From positions 43,989 to 107,988 of the forward strand of contig JAFGRD010000128.1 in NCBI GenBank assembly GCA_016935315.1: a stretch of 64,000 nucleotides of DNA, written 5' to 3'. Position 1 is the first letter of the stretch. Every line of letters starts with the position of its first letter. Under the pieces are notes generated by a model, which worked only from the letters and a program-made list of their open reading frames with translations, was not told the origin of the DNA and did no database searches. Source of the stretch: Pirellulales bacterium. Its GTDB lineage: Bacteria; Planctomycetota; Planctomycetia; Pirellulales; Thermoguttaceae. Position numbers and translations under genes: made by a program. This document shows, one piece after another, positions 1 to 7,206 of this stretch.

Positions 1-430
1 CCAACCGGTTGACCTGTTGCCACACGCTTCCCAGATCGAACCCACTGGCGATTACCTGAACCCGCAGATGATCCTCCTCGTTGACCATCAGGCTGAACCG
101 CTCTCCGCAATCGATGGCGACCGACCGGGCGCCTTGGCTCTCGGCGTGCTCGCGGCTGATCAGATGCCGCTCGACGAGGAATTGGCGGTCCACGCCTTCG
201 AGTTCCTCGACGTCGACGTAGAGCATTTCGCCCGACGCCTCGATGCCGAGGATCCGTTCCCGCAGGATGTCCTCGATTTGGGTGCGGTCCTGTTCCGAAG
301 CCTGGGTGATGAACGGGTAGTCGGCCAGATTTCGAGCGAGCCGGATGCGGCTGCTGATGACGATGTCGGCCTCGGGCCCGGAGCCACGGAGCCATTCGCC
401 GCTTCTTCTTGCCAGATCATTCAGTTCCAC
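1..430 (-). CDS. mcsB: Protein arginine kinase McsB, N-terminal part (cut by window edge)
   Basis: McsB is an ATP:guanido phosphotransferase-type kinase that phosphorylates arginines on proteins, marking them for Clp proteolysis or inactivating repressors, and works with its activator McsA (family knowledge). The 143 residues visible contain the family signature SSRIRLARNL at residues 26-35 and NEEDH at 117-121, part of the guanidokinase catalytic core. The reading frame has a TAA a few codons upstream of the GTG at 430, and the family N-terminus aligns from that GTG, so it is the chosen start; the SD is weak. It follows mcsA by about 40 bp and is surely co-transcribed. The C-terminal catalytic half lies outside the window. 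Confidence 0.9.
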   Translation of the reverse strand, partial: MELNDLARRSGEWLRGSGPEADIVISSRIRLARNLADYPFITQASEQDRTQIEDILRERILGIEASGEMLYVDVEELEGVDRQFLVERHLISREHAESQGARSVAIDCGERFSLMVNEEDHLRVQVIASGFDLGSVWQQVNRL

Positions 431-470
431 GGCACGTTCCGGTTTTCGTTACGCGTGGCGGCCGACCACG

Positions 471-992
471 TCAGAGCTCTTCCTTCTCGGTCTCTCGGAT
501 CTGATCGCGCAATTGGGACGCCCGCTCGTAGTCCTCTTCCTCGATCGCTTCCTTCATCTCGCGGCGCAGGCGTATCAACTGGGTGCGTTTGGCACTGCCG
601 GCGGCGCGCCGCGGCGATTTTCCCTTGTGTTCGCTCTCGCCGTGGATGTTCAAAATCAGCGGCTCCAACTGAGGCTGGAAACAGACGTAGTCGTGGGGAC
701 ATCCCAGCCGTCCCTGGCTGCGGAACTGGTAGAAGGTGATCCCGCAGACCGGGCATGACTGCTGATCGAGTTCGGCCAATTCTTCCGCCGTTTGGCCCAC
801 GGCCATCTGCTGTGCCACCTGTTGGGCCAGTGCGGCCGCCATGCTGCTGGTGTTGGTGGGCTCGGCCCCCGACGAGGTCAGATACTCCCTCGCGTGGTCC
901 TCGCAGAGGTGCAACTCCTGCGGCTTGCCGCCGGTCAGCTCCGTGATGTGAAATGTGGCCTGTTTGTCACATTTCTGGCACTTCATGGCCAT
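471..992 (-). CDS. mcsA: McsA-like zinc-finger and UVR-motif activator of McsB
   Basis: A 173-residue protein with two Cys clusters (C5/C8 with C30 and H33; C80/C83 with C98 and C104) that look like zinc sites, a Gln/Ala-rich linker around 50-65, and a C-terminal UVR (UvrB/C) helix pair at about 138-172. This order is that of McsA, which activates the kinase McsB (family knowledge). An upstream TTG at 1019 extends the frame, but GGAG sits nine bases before the ATG at 992, and homologues begin with the first Cys pair, so 992 is the preferred start. mcsB follows, and a strong promoter lies at 1031-1058. No ctsR or clpC is visible here. Confidence 0.88.
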   Translation of the reverse strand: MAMKCQKCDKQATFHITELTGGKPQELHLCEDHAREYLTSSGAEPTNTSSMAAALAQQVAQQMAVGQTAEELAELDQQSCPVCGITFYQFRSQGRLGCPHDYVCFQPQLEPLILNIHGESEHKGKSPRRAAGSAKRTQLIRLRREMKEAIEEEDYERASQLRDQIRETEKEEL

Positions 993-1316
993 TGACCCAG
1001 ACTCCGGAACATCGGACAATCGTCACCACGATTCTAACACCGGCCCCCCGGCTGTCAAGCCGGCCCGGTCGTGGCGGGGGTTACGGCACCAAGGACGGCT
1101 CGTCGGGGCTGAAATGCGCCGGCAGCAGAATGCATTTTCTGCCCGCGGCCATCCGTTGCCCCAGTCCTTCTCGGTTGGTAGGCTGTGAGTCGACGTCTGC
1201 CATCGGCGGCAGGGGCGAACCTCCCCCTTGGCACGGATGTCGATTCCAGAAGGCGGGGCGCGGTCGTTTGCGTCTCTTGTTGCGGCAAGCACGTTTCCAG
1301 CAATCTCCTCAGCGGC
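993..1316. other. Divergent intergenic region between mcsA and trpE
   Basis: It holds the mcsA promoter and, toward trpE, about 250 bp without a convincing ORF, tRNA or trp-type leader peptide. A small palindrome (GCAGAA / TTCTGC around AATGCATT) lies near 1128-1145. No promoter for trpE could be assigned with confidence. Confidence 0.5.
1031..1058 (-). promoter_or_regulatory. Promoter of mcsA-mcsB
   Basis: Read on the minus strand: -35 TTGACA (1053-1058, perfect match), 16-bp spacer, -10 TAGAAT (1031-1036, five of six). The predicted transcription start is about 30 bp before the mcsA ATG. The -35 overlaps a short GC hairpin (CCGGCT at 1048-1053 with AGCCGG at 1058-1063). This is one of the best sigma70-like promoters in the window. 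Confidence 0.7.
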
Positions 1317-2852
1317 ATGGATACATCACTTCCACCACACTATCCCGATTTCGAGACTTTCCGGCAGCTCGCCGCAGACGCCGACCTGGTTCCGGTATAT
1401 CGGCGGCTGCTAAGCGATGCCTTGACTCCGGTGACCGCTTTCCACAAGATCGACGCCGGGCGCTGCGCCTGCTTGTTCGAGAGCGTCGTCGGCGGCGAGA
1501 AGGTCGGCCGATACAGCTTTCTGGCCACGGAGCCTTTCTTCGAGATCGAGGCCTACCGCAACCGGGTTACGATCAACTCCTACTCCGGGGTCTCGGCCGC
1601 GGGCGTCCCCACGCTGGTTACCCGACAGTACGAGTGCGACAATCCGATCGACGAGTTGCGGCGGCGCGTGGGAGGATTTCGCGAAGCCACTTTACCCGAG
1701 TTGCCCCCCTTCTGTAGCGGTGCGGTCGGATACGCGGGCTACGACACGGTCCGCTACTTCGAGCACCTTCCCGATGCGCCGCCCGACGATCGTCAAGTGC
1801 CCGATCTGGCGTTTGCCTTCTACGACCAGATGGTGGTTTTCGACAACGTCTCCAAGACGGTGATCGTGGTGGCCATGGCGCGGCTGGACGCGCCGGGCGT
1901 CGATCCGGCCAAGGCCTATCGCGACGCGTGCGGCCGGGTCGATCGGCTGGTGGACCAACTCGCCACCGGCCCGGCGAGCCTTCGGCCGATCGACATCGCC
2001 CCCGACGGTGCGGTCGGCCTTTCGTACGAATCGAATTTCACGCAGGCCGACTTCCAGCGGGCGGTCGAGAAGTGCGTCGAGTACATCCGTGCCGGCGACA
2101 TCTTCCAGGTCGTCTTCAGCCAGCGGCTGGAGGTACCCATCCACGCCCATCCCTTCGAGATTTACCGCACGCTGCGCGTGGTCAATCCCAGCCCGTTCAT
2201 GTTCTACGTCCGCACGCCCAGCGTCACTCTGGTGGGCAGCTCGCCGGAGGTGATGGCGCGGGTGGTCGACGGCAAGCTGACGGTCCGTCCGTTGGCCGGG
2301 ACCCGACGCCGCGGCGAGACGGAGGAGGAGGACAGGCGGCTGGCCGAGGAGCTTCTGGCCGATCCCAAGGAGCGGGCCGAGCACGTGATGCTGGTCGACT
2401 TGGGTCGCAACGACGTGGGCCGGGTGTGTCGCTACCGCACGGTCGAACTGACCGACGTGATGACGATCGAGCGGTACAGCCACGTGATGCACATTACCAG
2501 CAACGTCGACGGCGAGTTGGCTCCCGACAAGACGGCCTTCGACGCCTTGCAGGCCTGCCTGCCTGCGGGCACGGTTTCGGGCGCCCCGAAGGTGCGGGCC
2601 ATGGAGATTATCGACGAGATCGAGCCGCACCGCCGCGGTCCTTACGCCGGCGCCGTCGGCTACTTCGACTTCAACGGCAACATGGACACCTGCATCGCCT
2701 TGCGCACGATCGTCATTCAGAACGACAAGGCCTACGTTCAAGCCGGCGCCGGCATCGTTGCCGACAGTGTGCCCGAGAACGAATGGCACGAGACGCTCAA
2801 CAAGGCGAGGGGATTGCTCAAGGCCATCGAGTTGGCCCAGAAGCAGCCGTAA
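1317..2852 (+). CDS. trpE: Anthranilate synthase component I
   Basis: Converts chorismate plus ammonia (supplied by the glutamine amidotransferase TrpG) to anthranilate, the first step of tryptophan synthesis. The 511-residue length fits TrpE. The N-terminal lobe carries a CLFESV segment matching the tryptophan-feedback LLES motif. The chorismate-binding half shows [22 protein letters not shown] (about 363), TVSGAPK (about 419) and [14 protein letters not shown]. The frame is open upstream to 1185, but homologues begin close to [12 protein letters not shown], so the ATG at 1317 is chosen; it has no clear SD. No other trp genes are adjacent, so TrpG must be encoded elsewhere. A pabB role is less likely given the feedback motif. 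Confidence 0.92.
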   Translation: MDTSLPPHYPDFETFRQLAADADLVPVYRRLLSDALTPVTAFHKIDAGRCACLFESVVGGEKVGRYSFLATEPFFEIEAYRNRVTINSYSGVSAAGVPTLVTRQYECDNPIDELRRRVGGFREATLPELPPFCSGAVGYAGYDTVRYFEHLPDAPPDDRQVPDLAFAFYDQMVVFDNVSKTVIVVAMARLDAPGVDPAKAYRDACGRVDRLVDQLATGPASLRPIDIAPDGAVGLSYESNFTQADFQRAVEKCVEYIRAGDIFQVVFSQRLEVPIHAHPFEIYRTLRVVNPSPFMFYVRTPSVTLVGSSPEVMARVVDGKLTVRPLAGTRRRGETEEEDRRLAEELLADPKERAEHVMLVDLGRNDVGRVCRYRTVELTDVMTIERYSHVMHITSNVDGELAPDKTAFDALQACLPAGTVSGAPKVRAMEIIDEIEPHRRGPYAGAVGYFDFNGNMDTCIALRTIVIQNDKAYVQAGAGIVADSVPENEWHETLNKARGLLKAIELAQKQP

Positions 2853-2884
2853 CGGCCAGACGACGATCTTGCTCACCGGCTTGC

Positions 2885-4195
2885 TCACCGGGCCGCCCGC
2901 TCGGCGTCCTCGAGGTTCAACGGAATCTCGAAGGTGAACAGCGCGCCACCGCTGGGCACGTTTTCCGCCCAAATACGTCCCCGGTGGGCCATGACGATCT
3001 CTCGGCAAATCGAAAGCCCCAGTCCCGTGCCGCCGGCACCGCTGCGTGTCTTGCTCGACTGGATAAACTTGTCGAACACGGCCTCCAACTCGCTCTCGGG
3101 AATGCCGACCCCCTGGTCACGGACAAACACACGCACGGTGTCTTCCCGTTGCCGGTGGCCGACTTGGATCGTGCTGCCGTCGGGCGAGTACTTCACGGCG
3201 TTGCTCAGCAGGTTGCGCACGACCTGAGAGATCTTCAGCGGGTCGGCGGTCACCTGAAGACCGTCGCCGAGGTCGGCTTCTTGGATCTTGATGTTCCGTG
3301 ACGCGGCCGACGAGCTGAACTCATCCATGACCGAGATCAACAGGGTCATAAGGTCGAACTGCGAGAGGGCAAAGCTTGATCTGCCCGATTCCAGCTTGGC
3401 CAGATCCAGCAGATCGTTCAGCAGCGTCAGCAGAACCTCCCCGCTTTGCTCGATTCTCTCAAAGTACTTGTACAGATCTTGTCGGTCTGCGGTTTCCGAC
3501 TTCTGCAGGCCGAAGGTGGCGAAGCTGAGAATGCCGTGCAGCGGCGTGCGCAGCTCGTGCGACATATTGGCCAGGAATCGGGTTTTGGCCTGGTTGGCGG
3601 CCTCGGTGGCCCGGCAGACAATCTCCAAGGCGGCGTGCTCCTCTTGCTCGCGGAGTCGTCGGGTTCGCTCCTCGATCGCGGCGGCCGTGGCCTGCGCATG
3701 CGCGGCTTTGAGCATTTCGTCTTGCGTCTTCAAGTGGCGGATGCGCGTTTGCAGCGTGGCGATCTCGGCCCGGCCGTGAGAGGCCGCGCGCCAGAATGCA
3801 CCGCAGACGATCACCGCGATTTGCACCGGATCGACGACGCCCTCGAACCGCTTTGCTCGCGGCAGCAGACACCCGAGCAACCGGCCCTCTTCGTCCGACA
3901 ACAATCGTACTGCCAACGCGAGCCCCGCTTCGGGTCCGCTCGGCCAAGGAACCACACAGACAGGTTCTCCGGCGAGTTGGCGAGCCAATTCCCGGGCCAG
4001 CGGCGCGGCGGAGTCGGCCGCTGCTTCCAGGAAGTCATGGGCCGCAATCACTCGTCCACCGGCGTCGGCCAGCACGACCAACGACGGCTGGCAGTCTGCC
4101 AGAAGCTCTCCCGGCGCGGCCAGGGGATCGGCTTCGGGGCCGCCCCAGCCGGCCGTTTCCATCAGTTCCGTGATGCTTTCCAGCGACGCGTCCAT
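2885..4195 (-). CDS. Soluble sensor histidine kinase
   Basis: A 436-residue protein with no membrane segment or signal peptide. Residues 1-140 form an input domain that may be GAF-like, with no recognisable ligand motif. A coiled coil spans about 143-205. The HisKA box FLANMSHELRTPLHG has its phospho-accepting His at 213. The ATPase domain shows the N box (NLLSNAVKY, about 328-336), G1 (DQGVGI, 360-365), F box and G2 (GTGLGL, 389-394). The ATG lies one base after the HDOD gene stop, so the two are translationally coupled. No response regulator is adjacent, so its partner is unknown. It converges on trpE; a 12-bp direct repeat (TTGCTCACCGG twice, 2869-2892) spans its stop codon. Confidence 0.88.
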   Translation of the reverse strand: MDASLESITELMETAGWGGPEADPLAAPGELLADCQPSLVVLADAGGRVIAAHDFLEAAADSAAPLARELARQLAGEPVCVVPWPSGPEAGLALAVRLLSDEEGRLLGCLLPRAKRFEGVVDPVQIAVIVCGAFWRAASHGRAEIATLQTRIRHLKTQDEMLKAAHAQATAAAIEERTRRLREQEEHAALEIVCRATEAANQAKTRFLANMSHELRTPLHGILSFATFGLQKSETADRQDLYKYFERIEQSGEVLLTLLNDLLDLAKLESGRSSFALSQFDLMTLLISVMDEFSSSAASRNIKIQEADLGDGLQVTADPLKISQVVRNLLSNAVKYSPDGSTIQVGHRQREDTVRVFVRDQGVGIPESELEAVFDKFIQSSKTRSGAGGTGLGLSICREIVMAHRGRIWAENVPSGGALFTFEIPLNLEDAERAAR

Positions 4196-4196
4196 C

Positions 4197-5081
4197 TCAA
4201 CTCATCTGCATCTGAAACAGGCTGGCGTTGGTGGCCAGTTCCTCGTCGAGATCTTCGGCCAGAACCTGAATGTCTTGCTTCGTCAAGGAGAGGCCCATCA
4301 AGGCGGGTTTCGAGACTCGCAACACCGGATGTCCGACCGAGGTGATCCCCTTTAGCGTACAGAGCAGGTTGGCAATCTCCACGCATCGGACAACATCGAT
4401 GCTCTCGCCGCGATAGCCAACCGAACCATGGTGGTGGCAAATGGCGGCCCTGATCACTTCGGGGAACTTCCACAACCGGGCCACTTTCTCGCCGAATTCC
4501 GTATGATCGAACCCCAGACAATCGCGTTCGGTCTCCGCCAGCGTCTTGCCCTTGTCGAGCGACTCGATGACCGTGCAGAACGAGTCGTGCGCGTACTGGT
4601 CCTCCAGCACGATGCCCACGTCGTGCAGCAACCCCGCCAGAAACGCATCCTCAAAACTGCCGACTCCGCATCGCATGGCGATCAGCCGCGAACAGACTCC
4701 GACGGAGACCAGGTGCCGCCACAGCGCCAAACGGCGGTAGCAACCGATGGCCTGATCCTCCTTGAACAACTCGCTGACCGAGGCCGTCATCGCCAGATTG
4801 CGGACCTGCTTCATGCCCAAATACGCAATCGCTTGCTGCAGGTTCGTGATCTTGACGCGGGTGGCATACGCCGAGGAATTGACGCAGCGCAAGACGCGGG
4901 CACTCAACGCGGCGTCACTCTCCGTGACTTGTTTCAAATCGGCCGCACTCGAATTCGGATCGTTGCCGACCTCCATCACTCGCAGTGCCACGTGAGGCAG
5001 CGAAGAAATCTCGTCCACGGCCCGCACGAGTCGATCCAACTCGCAGACGGGGCCCCGTGTATTGGGAAACGCCTGTGACAT
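4197..5081 (-). CDS. HDOD-domain signalling protein
   Basis: A 294-residue HDOD protein, a family related to HD phosphohydrolases but usually lacking a full catalytic metal site and used as an output or scaffold in two-component and cyclic-di-GMP signalling. The HDOD core occupies about 20-215, with GLLHDVG (150-156), FDHTEFG (191-197) and a C-terminal CHHHG (215-219). The frame extends to 5159, but the ATG at 5081 has a GGTGAG-type SD and starts just before the conserved core. The downstream histidine kinase begins one base after the stop, so the pair probably acts in one pathway. The substrate and ligand cannot be told from sequence. Confidence 0.85.
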   Translation of the reverse strand: MSQAFPNTRGPVCELDRLVRAVDEISSLPHVALRVMEVGNDPNSSAADLKQVTESDAALSARVLRCVNSSAYATRVKITNLQQAIAYLGMKQVRNLAMTASVSELFKEDQAIGCYRRLALWRHLVSVGVCSRLIAMRCGVGSFEDAFLAGLLHDVGIVLEDQYAHDSFCTVIESLDKGKTLAETERDCLGFDHTEFGEKVARLWKFPEVIRAAICHHHGSVGYRGESIDVVRCVEIANLLCTLKGITSVGHPVLRVSKPALMGLSLTKQDIQVLAEDLDEELATNASLFQMQMS

Positions 5082-5397
5082 GGCGGTCTCACCGTGTGCC
5101 GGGTTCGATGCTTGCCCCTCTTGCCAAACGGCGCAAAGGCATCGCCGACTGCGCACCAATGCCCCGACGGGTCGTACATACCACTATAGGTTACGATCAC
5201 CCGCCCATACTTTATTGTGCAATGTACTCTTACGGAAGAAGGGATAAACACGTCGGAAATGCCATTCGCTCATAGTAGCCGCACTAACGAGGTATACGTG
5301 ACACCGCATGGGGGTGCTTGACGCGCAGGACTCCAAGCGTCGGCACGACCGGCCGGCAACACCTTTTCAACCCGTGTCCTGAGACTGCGGCCCCGTC
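5082..5397. other. Intergenic region between mocA-like gene and HDOD operon
   Basis: About 316 bp of comparatively AT-rich sequence upstream of the HDOD-kinase operon and downstream of the cytidylyltransferase gene. It presumably holds the promoter of the HDOD operon (TTGCAC and CTATAGT elements are seen on the minus strand, but their spacing is wrong for a simple sigma70 site). No ORF, strong hairpin or repeat is seen. Confidence 0.4.
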
Positions 5398-6000
5398 TCA
5401 AGGGTCGCGCCGGTTCGAAAGCCGGTCGATCGCCCGTCGGTAGTCCTCTGGCACGTCAATGTCCTCAAGGATGCCGGCCGCGGAGACCGGCAACTCGCGG
5501 ACGTCTTCAGGGTGCGTGTCCAGCAGTCCACGGAGTCCGCGACCTTCATGGCGTGTGAGGATCTCGTCGCGATAGGACATCGCGAACAGCAGCGGGTGGC
5601 CGCGTTGGCCGCGGTGGGTCGGCACCACAATGCCCCGGCCGACGGCGCGGAATTCTCGGACAAGCCCCGCCACGATCTCCGCCGCGACGCCGGGTTGGTC
5701 ACCCAGCGCCACCACTACGGCGGCCGACTGCTGCGGCACGGCCATCAAGCCGCAACGCACGGAGCTTAGCATCTCGCCTTCGGAATCGGTGTTCGTGACG
5801 AACCGAACACGGCGGCCGGCGATGGCATCCCGGATGGGCTGGCCCTCGTTGCCGATGACCACCAAGACCTCTTCGACGGGGCTGCGCAACAACTCGTCCA
5901 CGACGCGGGCGATCAACGGCCGTCCGTCGAACGGTAACAGGAGCTTCTGCGTGCCCATGCGGCGGGACCGCCCGGCGGCGAGTACCATCGCGGAGATCAT
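5398..6000 (-). CDS. MocA/MobA-like nucleotidyltransferase (molybdopterin cytidylyltransferase)
   Basis: A 200-residue NTP-transferase with the signature LAAGRSRRMG and K19 at the N-terminus and GDQPG at 100-104. This matches the MobA/MocA group, which attaches CMP or GMP to molybdopterin. Placement as the last gene of a molybdenum hydroxylase operon, 7 bp after the xdhC-like gene, argues for MocA-type CMP transfer, because hydroxylases of the xanthine dehydrogenase family use the cytosine dinucleotide cofactor in bacteria (family knowledge). The gene order places it with maturation rather than catalysis. Confidence 0.85.
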   Translation of the reverse strand: MISAMVLAAGRSRRMGTQKLLLPFDGRPLIARVVDELLRSPVEEVLVVIGNEGQPIRDAIAGRRVRFVTNTDSEGEMLSSVRCGLMAVPQQSAAVVVALGDQPGVAAEIVAGLVREFRAVGRGIVVPTHRGQRGHPLLFAMSYRDEILTRHEGRGLRGLLDTHPEDVRELPVSAAGILEDIDVPEDYRRAIDRLSNRRDP

Positions 6001-6007
6001 CGATGCG

Positions 6008-7081
6008 CTACCTTGTGGAAATGCGTGGCGCAGCGCCCTTGCGGCGCACGGCGATCAACTGCGCCACGATACAGGCGGCGATTTCGGGCACCGTCACGGA
6101 TCCGATATCTAGGCCGATGGGGGCGTAGACGTGGTCGAACTCCGCGGGAGCAGCCCGGCCCGACGCGACGAGGTCCTGGCGCATCATCGCGACCTTGCGC
6201 CGACTGCCAATCATGCCGACGTAGGCCGCCGGCTGGTGCAGACAGGCCGCCAACGCGTCGGCATCGTGCTGATGGCCGCGCGTGACGATGACGACGTACG
6301 TATCTGCCTCGATCGGGAAGCGGGCCACCTCTTCCCCGATGCTGCCGCAGTACGCGGTCGCACCCCGAGGAAACAGCTCCGGGCGGGTGAACTCGGGCCG
6401 GTCATCGATCACGACGATGTCGAATCCCACCAGGGCAGCCTGCGCCGCCACGGCCTGGCCGACGTGGCCACCACCGACGATCAGGAGCGTCGGCCGGGGC
6501 ATCAGCGGCTCAACGAAAACCTCGAGCCGTTCTTCGCCAGGCGTCGATTCCGATACGAAAAGTCGGGGCTCCTCGTGCTCCAAGACAGAGCGAGCTGCCT
6601 CGGCGCCCGGGAATCCCAACTCCGGGGCAATCGCTTGCGCGGCCAGGCACTCGACCGCGACCTGCGGCCGCTTCCGACCCCGAACCGTGGTCAACAGCAC
6701 GCCGCGCCGGCGGCCCAATCGCAAGGCCGATGCAGCATCGTAGGCGGCGCGGTGCCGGGCGGCGGTGGGATCCATCAGGACCCGCATCGCCCCGCCGCAA
6801 ATCGGCCGGGCGCCGCCGACGGCGCCGTCTTCGAGGTTGAAATCCAGGACGATCGGCCGACCGATCCGGATGGTCTCCGCGGCGCGCCGTTGGGTCTCGG
6901 CTTCCACCAACCCGCCGCCGATCGTGCCCTGAATCACGCCTTCGGCATCCACAATCGCTTTGGAGCCGGCTTTGCAGGGGGTGGAGCCGTCGGCCCCGAG
7001 CACCACCGCCAGCACGAAGGCGCGGCCCTGATCGGCAAGTTCCACGAGGGTCCGATAGATGTCTTCTATTGATGTTTGCAT
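6008..7081 (-). CDS. XdhC/CoxI-family molybdoenzyme maturation factor
   Basis: A 357-residue protein. An N-terminal XdhC/CoxI domain (about 15-85) carries GSTPCKAGSKAIV and GTIGGGLVE. A C-terminal Rossmann-like domain (about 198-340) carries LLIVGGGHVGQAVA and IDDRPEF. XdhC proteins bind the molybdenum cofactor, promote its sulfuration and deliver it to xanthine dehydrogenase-type enzymes. The ATG at 7081 is chosen because the frame upstream runs through a hairpin repeat (7083-7157) rather than protein-like sequence. The repeat abuts the start codon and its similarity continues into the first codons, so the 5' end of this gene seems to have been donated by or adapted to the repeat. It lies 125 bp behind the Mo-binding subunit gene. 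Confidence 0.88.
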   Translation of the reverse strand: MQTSIEDIYRTLVELADQGRAFVLAVVLGADGSTPCKAGSKAIVDAEGVIQGTIGGGLVEAETQRRAAETIRIGRPIVLDFNLEDGAVGGARPICGGAMRVLMDPTAARHRAAYDAASALRLGRRRGVLLTTVRGRKRPQVAVECLAAQAIAPELGFPGAEAARSVLEHEEPRLFVSESTPGEERLEVFVEPLMPRPTLLIVGGGHVGQAVAAQAALVGFDIVVIDDRPEFTRPELFPRGATAYCGSIGEEVARFPIEADTYVVIVTRGHQHDADALAACLHQPAAYVGMIGSRRKVAMMRQDLVASGRAAPAEFDHVYAPIGLDIGSVTVPEIAACIVAQLIAVRRKGAAPRISTR

Positions 7082-7082
7082 G

Positions 7083-7157
7083 GTGAATGATCCAGGGCGA
7101 CCAACGGGAGGCCGGGCAAGTCGGGCTCCCGTTGGTCGCCCTTGCGCATTGAGTGTG
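7083..7157 (-). repeat. 75-bp hairpin repeat, copy 1
   Basis: The left arm GGGCGACCAACGGGAG (7095-7110) and right arm at 7126-7141 form a perfect 16-bp inverted repeat around a 15-base loop. The whole 75-bp block matches, in inverse orientation, 12832-12906 with 69 of 75 identities by my alignment; weaker similarity extends past both ends, including into the xdhC-like start (ATTCAC..CA.ACATCAA). It lies between the Mo-subunit stop and the xdhC-like start, so it is transcribed as a strong mRNA hairpin. It could be a REP or MITE-like element, or a processing or attenuation signal. Confidence 0.85.
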
Positions 7158-7206
7158 CCAGCGGCAATAGGCAACGACTAGCGTGCATCCGTGTTTCCAT
7201 CCCCGG

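Noticed and set aside
130..155. 130-156 insertion of the aldo/keto reductase (protein residues, gene at 24410-25450)
   Set aside because: Loop length at this point varies in this reductase group, so the insertion is not treated as a finding.
2869..2892. Tandem direct repeat TTGCTCACCGG twice
   Set aside because: Two copies only, overlapping the kinase stop; likely chance or replication slippage with no structure.
5101..5120. GGTTCGATGC resembling a tRNA T-loop
   Set aside because: No acceptor, D or anticodon stems fold around it; it lies at the HDOD gene start. No tRNA gene was found by eye elsewhere.
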